Shown piece by piece: positions 24,046 through 31,766 of a DNA stretch of 64,000 nucleotides. The notes under the pieces are model-generated. The model searched no databases, was not told the DNA's origin, and was given only the letters and a program-made list of their open reading frames with translations. The DNA comes from Truepera sp. GTDB taxonomy: Bacteria; Deinococcota; Deinococci; Deinococcales; Trueperaceae. Each line of letters opens with the position of its first letter. Positions within the stretch are counted from its first letter, which is position 1. The stretch covers positions 1,120,646 through 1,184,645 of the forward strand of contig JAVSMU010000001.1 in the NCBI GenBank assembly GCA_032027045.1, in the 5' to 3' direction. The position numbers and the translations under genes were made by a program.

Positions 24046-24893
24046 TGAGCCCGTTCACCAGGAACCCCGAGGCGCCTGAACCACTGCCGCGGGAGCGCCT
24101 CGAGGCCATCCCGGGCGTGCTGGGCACCATCTGCCGCGAGCGCGCCCTCGACTACGCGGCTGCCCCGCGCCAGGGCGCCGCGACGCCGCCCACCAGGGGC
24201 CGCTTCGCCCCGGCGCTGCTCTACGCCAAAGCCCGCGCCGACCGCGAGGGTCTCACGCCGCTGGCAGTAATCGCGGAGGTGAAGCGCTCGAGCCCCTCGC
24301 AGGGCGCCATCGCGGCGCTGGACCCGGTGGAGGCCGCCCGGCAGTACGCGGCCGGCGGCGCCGCGGCCCTCAGCGTGCTCACGGAACCGCGGCACTTCGG
24401 CGGTGAGCTCTCGCACCTGCGCAGCGTGGCGCACGCGGTGCCGCTCCCGCTGCTGCGCAAGGAGTTCGTGGTGCACCCGGCGCAGCTCAGGGAGGCCGCC
24501 GAGCATGGCGCCAGCGCCGCGCTGCTGATGGTCAGCGTGCTGGGTGACGCCGTCGGCGCGTACCTGCGCTACGCGGAGGCGCTGGGGCTGGAGGCGCTGG
24601 TGGAAGTGCACGACGCCGCCGAGCTGGAACTGGCCGTGGACGCGGGCGCCACGCTGCTCGGCGTCAACAACCGCAACTTAGCGACCCTCGAGGTCGACCT
24701 CAAGACCGCGCCGCGACTCATCCGCGAGGCGCACGCCTTGGGCTTCAGCGGCACGAGCGTGGCGGAGTCGGGTTACAGGACCAACGAGGAGCTGCGCGGC
24801 GTGGCGGGGCTGGCCGACGCCGTCCTGGTGGGCACCAGCCTGGCAGGCAGCGGCGACCTGAGTGCGGCGCTGGCGAGGTTGCGGGGCGCCTGA
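24045..24893 (+). CDS. trpC: Indole-3-glycerol phosphate synthase
   Basis: Closes the indole ring in tryptophan synthesis. The 282-residue TIM barrel has the N-terminal helical extension (RNPEAPEPLPRERLEA), the IAEVKRSSPSQG strand-1 motif with the catalytic Lys, LRKEFVVH, LVEVHD, GVNNRNLATLEVD and the phosphate-binding VAESGY...VLVGTSL. All core residues are present. It is coupled to acyP and no other trp gene is adjacent, so the pathway genes are dispersed here. Confidence 0.96.
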   Translation: MSPFTRNPEAPEPLPRERLEAIPGVLGTICRERALDYAAAPRQGAATPPTRGRFAPALLYAKARADREGLTPLAVIAEVKRSSPSQGAIAALDPVEAARQYAAGGAAALSVLTEPRHFGGELSHLRSVAHAVPLPLLRKEFVVHPAQLREAAEHGASAALLMVSVLGDAVGAYLRYAEALGLEALVEVHDAAELELAVDAGATLLGVNNRNLATLEVDLKTAPRLIREAHALGFSGTSVAESGYRTNEELRGVAGLADAVLVGTSLAGSGDLSAALARLRGA

Positions 24894-24917
24894 GCCGCGC
24901 CGTTGCCTGCGCCAGCG

Positions 24918-25045
24918 GTCAACTAGCGGCCCTCGCTTGCGCTAGAGGTCAACTGCCGGCCGTCCCCTGCACCGGCGGTCAACTTCCGACCGTCCCCTGC
25001 ACCGGCGCTCAACTTCCGACCGTCCCCTGCACCGGCGCTCAACTC
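24918..25045. repeat. 30-bp tandem repeat array
   Basis: Five units begin at 24918, 24948, 24978, 25008 and 25038, each starting G/CTCAACT and containing a CCGTCCCCTGCACCGGCG-like core. The three middle copies are nearly identical, the first is diverged and the last is cut short by the M16 promoter. There is no spacer between units, so this is not CRISPR. Confidence 0.85.
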
Positions 25046-25062
25046 CGTTCCGACCCCGGCGC

Positions 25063-25068
25063 TATACT
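25063..25068 (+). promoter_or_regulatory. -10 box of leaderless M16 operon promoter
   Basis: TATACT ends 7 nt before the ATG at 25076. The last repeat of the 30-bp array supplies the -35 region (TCAACT, 18 bp upstream), which is a poor match to TTGACA. Confidence 0.55.
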
Positions 25069-25075
25069 CCGCTTC

Positions 25076-26314
25076 ATGTCGTTCGAACCGGCTTCCGAAG
25101 CCGCCATCCACGAGCTGACCCTCCCCAACGGCCTGCGCGTCGCGTTCGCGCCGATGCCGTGGCTTCCCACCCTCAGCGTGACGCTCTCCCTGCCCCTGGG
25201 CTCCGCCACCGACCCGGACGGACTCGAGGGCTCGGCCAACGTGCTGCACGAGTGGCTGCAGCGTGGCGCGGGTGACCTCGGGTCGCGCGAGTACTCCGAC
25301 GCCCTGCTCGACCTCGGCGTGCGCCGCGGCGGCGGCAGTGGCCGCGAACGCAGCAACCTGAGCTTCGCCTTCCTCGCATCGGTCGCCGAACCGGCGCTCG
25401 GGCTCCTCGCCGACAGCGTGGTGCGCCCGCGCTTCGAGGACGCCGAGTTCGAGCCCTCGCGCGAGCTGGCGCTGCAGGAACTCGAGTCGTTGAAGGACGC
25501 GCCCACGCAACTCCTGTTCGAGGAACTGCAGGAGCGACTCTTCGAGAGCCCGCAGCGCCGCAGCGGCTACGGGACGGAGGCCGGCCTACGCGCCCTGAGC
25601 CCCGAGGGGGTGAGGCGGGACGCCGCGGCGCGGCTCGGGCCGAGCGGCGCCGTCCTCGGCCTCGCGGGTGGGGGGAAGTGGGACGAGCTACAGGCCATCG
25701 TCGCCAACGCGTTCGGTGGTTGGTCGGGCGGCAACGTGCCGCTGCCGGCCGCCGCGCTGGCGCCGGTCGGCCGTCACCACGTGGACGCCGAATCGACCCA
25801 GGTGCAGATCGGCCTCGGCTTCCCCAGCCCGGCGCCGGGTACCGACGACGCCTACACCTACCAGGTGGCGCTCGAGGTCCTCTCGGGCAGCATGGGGGCG
25901 CGGCTATTCACCGAGGTGCGCGAGAAGCGCGGCCTCGTCTACTCGGTATCCGCGTTCTACCGGAGCCTGCGCGGCTTCGGCTACACCCTCGGTTACGCCG
26001 GCACCACCGTCGAGCGCGCCGCCGAGACGCTCGAGGTGTTCCTCGCGGAGCTGGGCCGCATGGCAGAGGGCGTCAGCGCGGCCGAACTCGAACGCGCCCG
26101 CACGGGCCTGCTCTCCAGCGTGGTCATGTCGGGCGAGGCCACGGGCAGCACCGCCGGCAGGCTGGCCAACGACATCGCGCTCTTCGGCCGCCCCCGCACC
26201 CTGGCGGAGATCTCTGGCCGCATCGAAGGAGTCACCTTGCAGGCCGTGAACGACTACCTGGCCGCCAACCCCATCCCCGAGCCCACCGTGGTCACGCTGG
26301 GGCCCAAGCCATGA
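25076..26314 (+). CDS. M16 family peptidase homologue lacking the zinc site
   Basis: A 412-residue pitrilysin-fold protein with two M16 halves. Where active members have HxxEH, this one reads ANVLHEWLQRGAG, so the zinc ligands are missing and it is probably not catalytic. The C-terminal half keeps the REKRGLVYSV substrate-loop motif. This is the pattern of the regulatory partner in two-gene M16 systems. It has no signal peptide and is probably cytoplasmic. It overlaps the following active M16 gene by four bases, so a heterodimer with that protein is expected. Confidence 0.9.
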   Translation: MSFEPASEAAIHELTLPNGLRVAFAPMPWLPTLSVTLSLPLGSATDPDGLEGSANVLHEWLQRGAGDLGSREYSDALLDLGVRRGGGSGRERSNLSFAFLASVAEPALGLLADSVVRPRFEDAEFEPSRELALQELESLKDAPTQLLFEELQERLFESPQRRSGYGTEAGLRALSPEGVRRDAAARLGPSGAVLGLAGGGKWDELQAIVANAFGGWSGGNVPLPAAALAPVGRHHVDAESTQVQIGLGFPSPAPGTDDAYTYQVALEVLSGSMGARLFTEVREKRGLVYSVSAFYRSLRGFGYTLGYAGTTVERAAETLEVFLAELGRMAEGVSAAELERARTGLLSSVVMSGEATGSTAGRLANDIALFGRPRTLAEISGRIEGVTLQAVNDYLAANPIPEPTVVTLGPKP

Positions 26315-27546
26315 GGGGCGAGAACCTCAGGTTCGACGAGGCCACGCTGGCCAACGGCCTGCGGGTGATAGGCGAGCACAACCCCAACGCCGCCACCACC
26401 GGCATGGGCTACCTCGTCCATACGGGCTCGCGCGACGAGACGCCCGAGGTGGCGGGCGTGTCGCACTTCCTCGAGCACATGGTGTTCAAGGGCAACGAGA
26501 GTTACAGCGCCGAGGACATCAACCGCACCTTCGACGAGTTGGGCGCCGAGTACAACGCCTTCACCAGCGAGGAGCGCACCGTCTACTTCGGTTCGGTGGT
26601 CGCCGACCGGGCGGGCGCCCTCCTCGACGTGCTGAGCGAGCTCATGCGCCCCAGCCTGCGGCAAGCAGACTTCGACGTGGAGAAGAAGGTCATCCTCGAA
26701 GAGATCGCCATGTACCAGGACCGCCCGTCCAGGCGGCTGTTCGAGCACGCCAACGAGCGCTTCTGGAACTCCCACCCGCTGGGCAACAGCGTGCTTGGGA
26801 GCACCAAGAGCGTGTCGGACTTGAGCCGCGACCAGATGAAGGCCTACTTCGACCGCCGCTACGCGCCCGGGAACGTCATCTTGGCTGTGGCCGGCAACTA
26901 CGACTGGGACGCCGTACTGGCGCAGGCCACCGAGCGCGCCGGGCAGTGGCCCGCGTTCGAGACGCACCGCGACTACCCTGGCGCGAGCACCTTCGCCGGG
27001 CGCGAGGAGATCGTCGACGCCAACCTCCACCGCCTCCACGCCGCCTACTACGCCCCCGGCGTGGCGGTCGAGGACCCCGACAGGTACGCGGCCTCACTGC
27101 TGGCAAGCGTCATCGGCGCCGGCGACGGCAGCCGCCTCTACTGGGAGCTCGTGGACAAGGGCCTGGCCGATAACGCCTCGCTGTCGCACGAGGCGCAGGA
27201 GGGCGCCGGCTCGTTCGTGGGCTACGTGAGCACCGACCCGGAGAGGGCCGACGCGGTGCTGGAGGAGTACCTGAAGGTCATCAGGGACGCCCAGGAGCAT
27301 GGGATCACGCAGGACGAGTGGCGCCGCGCGCAACTGCGCACGGCCACGGGCCTCACCTTCCGCGCCGAGACGCCCATGGGCCGCCTCATGTCGTTCGCCA
27401 CCAACTACCAGACCCTGGGCGCGTACCAGAGCCTCACCGAACTGGTGAACGAGGTCATGGAGACGCCCCTCGAGGCGGGGGCCAGGTTGTTGGAGGCCAG
27501 GCCGTTCGACCGGGACTACCTCGTCACGCTCGGCCCAAAGGACTGA
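26311..27546 (+). CDS. M16 family zinc peptidase (active subunit)
   Basis: A 411-residue pitrilysin-fold peptidase. The N-terminal half has the inverted zinc motif HFLEH in VSHFLEHMVFKG, with the third ligand Glu in the KKVILEEIAMYQD helix. The C-terminal half has the usual GDGSRLYWELVDKGLAD region. It degrades peptides or small proteins and probably works with the inactive homologue encoded just upstream (ATGA overlap). The closest textbook analogues are the mitochondrial-processing-peptidase-like bacterial pairs. No signal peptide is seen. Confidence 0.94.
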   Translation: MRGENLRFDEATLANGLRVIGEHNPNAATTGMGYLVHTGSRDETPEVAGVSHFLEHMVFKGNESYSAEDINRTFDELGAEYNAFTSEERTVYFGSVVADRAGALLDVLSELMRPSLRQADFDVEKKVILEEIAMYQDRPSRRLFEHANERFWNSHPLGNSVLGSTKSVSDLSRDQMKAYFDRRYAPGNVILAVAGNYDWDAVLAQATERAGQWPAFETHRDYPGASTFAGREEIVDANLHRLHAAYYAPGVAVEDPDRYAASLLASVIGAGDGSRLYWELVDKGLADNASLSHEAQEGAGSFVGYVSTDPERADAVLEEYLKVIRDAQEHGITQDEWRRAQLRTATGLTFRAETPMGRLMSFATNYQTLGAYQSLTELVNEVMETPLEAGARLLEARPFDRDYLVTLGPKD

Positions 27547-27575
27547 GCGCGCCCGGCGCCCAACGGGGTGCACCC

Positions 27576-27629
27576 CTCATCCTGAGGGTGCCCTTCATCC
27601 TTAGGACACGCTTCATCCGGAGGACGGCC
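27576..27629. repeat. 18-bp tandem repeat, three copies
   Basis: Units starting at 27576, 27594 and 27612 read C/TTCATCC followed by a diverging GAGG-type tail. They fill the gap between the M16 operon and the promoter of the LptA-like gene. Confidence 0.7.
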
Positions 27630-27647
27630 TTCTCACCAAGCGCTAGT

Positions 27648-27653
27648 TACACT
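27648..27653 (+). promoter_or_regulatory. -10 box of leaderless LptA-like gene
   Basis: TACACT ends 6 nt before the ATG at 27660. Confidence 0.5.
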
Positions 27654-27659
27654 CGGCGC

Positions 27660-28331
27660 ATGCGTTCTCAGCACTCCGGCAGGGCCTCGCTCCGGCTTCT
27701 CCTGCTGCTCTTCCTGGTAGGCACGCTCCCCGCAGGCACTGCGGGCGCGGAGGCGCCTTTCGCGGCCCTCACGGTCACGCCGTTCGGCAGTCAGGTGTAC
27801 GACATCACGACGGGCGTCACGACGCTCCCCGAAGGCGGGACCATCACCGATCAGGACACGGGGGTCTCGCTGGACGCCAAGCGCATCGAGTACCGCGCGC
27901 AGGACTACGTGGAGGCGTGGAGCGTCAGCCTCGCCGGGTCGTTCGGCAAGGTGGCCGCCGAAGCGCTGCGCATAGACCTCGCGGCCGGGCTTCTGACGGC
28001 GTCGGGTGGGCTGCACCTCGAGCGTGACGCGCTGGCGGTCGACGCCCTGAACCTGCGCTTCGACGCCAACACGCAGATCGCCGTGTTCGGGGGCGGCGTC
28101 ACCTCCACCGAACCAGCCTTCACCGCCGACCGCGTGCTGCTCGACGTGACGAACGGCGACGTGTTGCTGGAGGGCGAGTACGTCTTCGACGGCGGGCTGT
28201 TCACCATGCGCTCGCCCGAGGGCGGCGGCATGCTGGCGCTCAAGCTCGTCGTGCAGGACGGCGTTGCCGGCTACGACGCCGCCACTGAAGTCACGCCGGA
28301 GATGCTCGCGAGGTTCAGCGCCGAGCTGTGA
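27660..28331 (+). CDS. LptA/OstA-like periplasmic protein
   Basis: A 223-residue exported protein. Residues 1-30 are a signal peptide (an Arg-containing start, then SLRLLLLLFLVGTLPAGTAGA). The mature part is a series of short beta strands with the AD/DAKRIEYRAQD...ASGGLHLERDALAVDALNLRFDAN pattern of the OstA/LptA jelly-roll, where each turn adds one strand to a lipid-carrying groove. The family carries lipopolysaccharide across the periplasm in other phyla. Deinococcota lack classical LPS, so the cargo here is unknown. It is followed by LptD-like and LptFG-like genes. Confidence 0.7.
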   Translation: MRSQHSGRASLRLLLLLFLVGTLPAGTAGAEAPFAALTVTPFGSQVYDITTGVTTLPEGGTITDQDTGVSLDAKRIEYRAQDYVEAWSVSLAGSFGKVAAEALRIDLAAGLLTASGGLHLERDALAVDALNLRFDANTQIAVFGGGVTSTEPAFTADRVLLDVTNGDVLLEGEYVFDGGLFTMRSPEGGGMLALKLVVQDGVAGYDAATEVTPEMLARFSAEL

Positions 28332-28378
28332 GGCGCGGCGCGTGGTGAACGTCGGGCCACCCGGCGGCCTTCGTAGGT

Positions 28379-28384
28379 CATGAT
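28379..28384 (+). promoter_or_regulatory. -10-like box before the LptD-like gene
   Basis: CATGAT ends 6 nt before the GTG at 28391. It lacks the consensus first T, so this is weaker than the other leaderless boxes. Confidence 0.3.
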
Positions 28385-28390
28385 CGCCTG

Positions 28391-30559
28391 GTGAAACTGC
28401 GGCACCTCGCCACCGCCCTCCTGTTCGGCTGCCTATCGGTGGCGTCGGCGCAGTGCTCTCGCGGGCCCAAGACGGCGGAGGTGACGCTGCCCGGCTTCCT
28501 CGCCGTCTATTACCAACAGTTCCGCAGCAACGCGCTCGAGGACACGGCCGAGTTCTACGGCGGGGTCTGCGTTACCGCCGTCGGGGGCGAGTGGACCGTG
28601 CTGGCCGACAACGTGCTGGTCGGCAACCTGAGCACCGACATCTACCTGAGGGCGCCGGAACCCACCCTCTACATGGCGGGCTGGCGCATGTCGGGCGCCA
28701 TGCTGGTCGCCGACGCCCAGCACCTCAGCCTGGAGGAGGCCAAGATCGTCGGGCCCGACGCCAGCGGCAAGGCCGCTCTGCTGGAGGTGGACGTGGCCTC
28801 GGGCGAGATCACCCTCCAGGACCTGCTCCTGGCCGGGGCGGCATTCCAGGTGAGCGGCACGCTGGCCACGCTTCAGGGCGAGGAATTGACGGTCGAGGGC
28901 GCCGACGTGACGACCTGCATTGGCATGGAGAGCGCCCCCATAGCGCTAGAGAGCGAGGTGGCCACGGTGGCGCTGGGCTCGCGCGAGGTGCGCCTGGGCG
29001 GGGGAGTGCTCAGGGTGGGCGCCCTGCGCATCGCGCTCAAGGAGGGCCTGACGCTGAGCGACCAGACGCTCTCCGAGCTCGAGTTCCCCGTGAAGGTCGC
29101 CACGGTGGAGCCGAGCCCACCCAGCACCGTGCCCACGCCGGGCGCCGGACTGAGCGTGCGCGTGGTGGGCATACCCCTGGCCGACGACGTGACGCTGGAG
29201 CTGGGCGCCACCGGGCTGGACGTGCCGGGGCAATTGCTGCCCGTGGCGCTGCTGCGGGTTGCGCCCAGCGACCAGGCTTCGAGCGGCGAGGCCACTGACC
29301 CCGAACACCTTGGCCGCGAGCCCACCAGGGCCAACGCCACGTTCGGCCTGGAGGCCGGTGCGCCCTTCCTCGACCTGAACGTTACGGCGCCGGTCAACCC
29401 GTGGCTTACCGCCTCGTTCGGGGCGCGCAGCGGCGCGGCCCCGGCCCGGCGCGCGAGGCACGAGGGCCGGGTGGGGCTTACCGCCTCCACTGCCGTGCCG
29501 GACCTGGGCGGCAGCGTGGTGGGGGAGGTGTTCGCGGCCGCCACGGCGCTGACGGCCAACGCGGCCACCGCCCAGCCCGACGTGGCCGGGCCGCGGCTGG
29601 GCGTCAGCGCCACCGCCAAGGCGGCCACGCCCTCGTTGAGCGCTGACGGGGTGCCGCTGGGCACACTCTCCCTGGAGAGCCGCGCCCAGGTGACGGCCTA
29701 CCCCGTGGTCTGGGGCAGCACCGCCGCAGGTCCGGCCACCCAGTGGGGCGTGCGCCTGGCGCCGTCGTGGCGCCTCCGGACCGGGCCCGTGACGGCCGCG
29801 CTGGGCTACGACGCGCGCTTCACCAACTCGGCCTCGCCCTTCGGCATCAGCGTCGACGGGCTAACCCCGCTGCAGCGCGCGACGGGCAACCTGGTGGTGG
29901 AGGGGCCCATGGGGGGCGGCTTCAGCGGTAGTTTAGAGCTGAGCGCCGCGTACGACCCGTTCGCAACCCCGGTTGCCGTGGCGGGCGTCAAGGTGCTGCG
30001 AGCCGACGGCCGGTTGGAACTGGACGCCCAGCCGTGGACCGTGACCGTCAAGGCTGCGCTGGAGACGGCCGGCCTGGTGAACGCCCTGCCCAACGTGCGC
30101 GCGTTCGCCGATCTGGACGTGAGCGCCAGGCGCTTCGGTTGGCCCGTCGTAGCGAGTCACGTGCCCCACGGCTCGTTCGAGTTCGGCGTGGGCGGCGAGT
30201 ATGACCTGCTTGGCGGCGAGCTGGAACGACTGTCGGCCCGCATGGCCGTGCCCGTGGCCTTCGAGAACCTCGAGCTGCGCCCGTTCGTGGCCGTCGACTT
30301 CGCGCGCGCCCTGCAGGGCGGCTCCGCTTACCTGAGCGGCTACGGGCTCGACCTCACGTTCATAACCTGCTGCGGCTCGTTCACGCTGGGCGCCCTCAAC
30401 GACTACGGCAAGTGGGGCGTCTCGGTGAGCGTGGACCTCGAGCGCCGGCCCGGCGGTGGCGGGGGAGAGGCCGCCCCGACGAGCCTTGCGCCCGTGGAGG
30501 GCGGCGCGGCGGGTGAGGGCAACGAGGCGGAGCCGGGTATCATGCCGGGCACGCCATGA
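28391..30559 (+). CDS. LptD-like outer-membrane protein
   Basis: A 722-residue exported protein with a signal peptide at 1-20 (KLRHLATALLFGCLSVASA). Residues about 35-220 look like an LptA-type jelly-roll, including a DVTTC segment that recalls the conserved Cys-containing turn where the LptD jelly-roll meets its barrel. Residues about 320-690 alternate polar and apolar strands typical of an outer-membrane beta-barrel. The C-terminal 35 residues are Gly/Pro/Glu-rich and disordered, unlike a standard barrel end. The start is a GTG. It overlaps the LptFG-like gene by four bases. The LptD assignment rests on architecture and neighbours. Confidence 0.65.
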   Translation: MKLRHLATALLFGCLSVASAQCSRGPKTAEVTLPGFLAVYYQQFRSNALEDTAEFYGGVCVTAVGGEWTVLADNVLVGNLSTDIYLRAPEPTLYMAGWRMSGAMLVADAQHLSLEEAKIVGPDASGKAALLEVDVASGEITLQDLLLAGAAFQVSGTLATLQGEELTVEGADVTTCIGMESAPIALESEVATVALGSREVRLGGGVLRVGALRIALKEGLTLSDQTLSELEFPVKVATVEPSPPSTVPTPGAGLSVRVVGIPLADDVTLELGATGLDVPGQLLPVALLRVAPSDQASSGEATDPEHLGREPTRANATFGLEAGAPFLDLNVTAPVNPWLTASFGARSGAAPARRARHEGRVGLTASTAVPDLGGSVVGEVFAAATALTANAATAQPDVAGPRLGVSATAKAATPSLSADGVPLGTLSLESRAQVTAYPVVWGSTAAGPATQWGVRLAPSWRLRTGPVTAALGYDARFTNSASPFGISVDGLTPLQRATGNLVVEGPMGGGFSGSLELSAAYDPFATPVAVAGVKVLRADGRLELDAQPWTVTVKAALETAGLVNALPNVRAFADLDVSARRFGWPVVASHVPHGSFEFGVGGEYDLLGGELERLSARMAVPVAFENLELRPFVAVDFARALQGGSAYLSGYGLDLTFITCCGSFTLGALNDYGKWGVSVSVDLERRPGGGGGEAAPTSLAPVEGGAAGEGNEAEPGIMPGTP

Positions 30560-31692
30560 GGCCGCCCCTCGTAACCAAGATCGACGTCTACCTGCTCAAG
30601 GAGAGCCTGCCCCCCTTTCTCTTCGGCCTGCTGCTCTACTCGAGCCTGGCCGTGGTCAGCGTCACCATCCCGCGGCTGCAGTGGATAGTCGGGGCGCCCG
30701 TGTTGGAGCTGGCCGGCTGGCTGCTGGTGCAGCTCCCGCAGGCCATGGTGCAGACGTTCCCCATCGCCCTGGTGCTGGCGGTGCTCCTCGCTTTCGGGCG
30801 TCTGGCAAGCGAGAACGAGCTGCTCGCGTTACAGGCCGGTGCCGTGCCGGTCAGGCGGACGGCCGGCGTGTTCGTGACCATGGGCCTGGTAAGCGCACTG
30901 ATCGTTCTAGCCATCAACCAGTGGGTCCTGCCCGTTACGAACACGTTGATAACGAAGCAGTACTGGGAGCTTACGGCCGGCCAGACCGGTCTGTTCAGAC
31001 TGGCGGAGCAGGCCGTGCCGGTCGACGACTTCACACTGCGCTTCGACAAGGCCACCGATCGCGGCACCGTCATGCGCGGCGTGCGCATAGAGCGTTGGGA
31101 CGGTGAAACGCTGACGCTCGTACGGGCCAGCGAGGGACGCTTCCACGGCGTGGACCTCGAGCTGACGGGCTACCGCATCGATTCCCTCGACCTGAGCGCC
31201 CTCGACGCCCCCACGTCCGACCCGGCGGCGGCGCTGGGCCGGCTCATCAAGCTGCGCAACGTCCCCGCAGACCCCACCGCGACCCTGACGATCACCACCA
31301 GCGTGACCCTGGACGAGCTCGTCACCCGCTTCGGCAGCGGCGGGTTCGAGGACAACCGGTCCATAACGCAACTGGCGGGCGACGCGCGCCGCGAGAGCGC
31401 GTCGGCCACCGAGCGCCGGCAGGCCTCCGCCCTCATGCACCGCAAGCTGGCCGAGCCGTTCACCAACCTCGCCCTGCTGCTGGTGGCCGTGCCGCTGAGC
31501 CTCACGTACGCCCGCACGCGCGGGGTGGCGTTCGGCCTGAGCCTCGTGGTGACGCTGATCTGGTACCTCTTCTACACGTTCGGGCAGCTCTTCGCCCAGA
31601 CGGGCCAACTGCCCGTGTGGCTGGGCGCCTGGCTGGGGAACATCGTGTTTACGCTGCTGGGGCTCGGGTTGTTGGCGCGGCGGGCGCGCTGA
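30556..31692 (+). CDS. LptF/LptG family permease
   Basis: A 378-residue inner-membrane protein of the YjgP/YjgQ family. Three spans lie in the N-terminal part (FLFGLLLYSSLAVVSVTI, a second around 50-80, and VTMGLVSALIVLAINQWVLP), followed by a periplasmic jelly-roll-like domain of about 150 residues and three C-terminal spans. The coupling-helix region FPIALVLAVLLAFGRLASENELLALQ is typical. In known systems LptF and LptG pair with the LptB ATPase to pull lipid from the inner membrane. Only one permease and no ATPase is present here, so a homodimer or a distant partner is expected. Confidence 0.88.
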   Translation: MRPPLVTKIDVYLLKESLPPFLFGLLLYSSLAVVSVTIPRLQWIVGAPVLELAGWLLVQLPQAMVQTFPIALVLAVLLAFGRLASENELLALQAGAVPVRRTAGVFVTMGLVSALIVLAINQWVLPVTNTLITKQYWELTAGQTGLFRLAEQAVPVDDFTLRFDKATDRGTVMRGVRIERWDGETLTLVRASEGRFHGVDLELTGYRIDSLDLSALDAPTSDPAAALGRLIKLRNVPADPTATLTITTSVTLDELVTRFGSGGFEDNRSITQLAGDARRESASATERRQASALMHRKLAEPFTNLALLLVAVPLSLTYARTRGVAFGLSLVVTLIWYLFYTFGQLFAQTGQLPVWLGAWLGNIVFTLLGLGLLARRAR

Positions 31693-31766
31693 GCGTAAGG
31701 GAACCCCGTCCAGGTCGGCCAGAACGCCCAACAAACGCGCCCTAGAGTGGTATCCTCGACAGCCTG

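Noticed and set aside
24918-25045. CRISPR array
   Set aside because: The repeated units are directly adjacent, with no spacers, and no cas genes are near. The same holds for the 22-bp array at 55081-55190.
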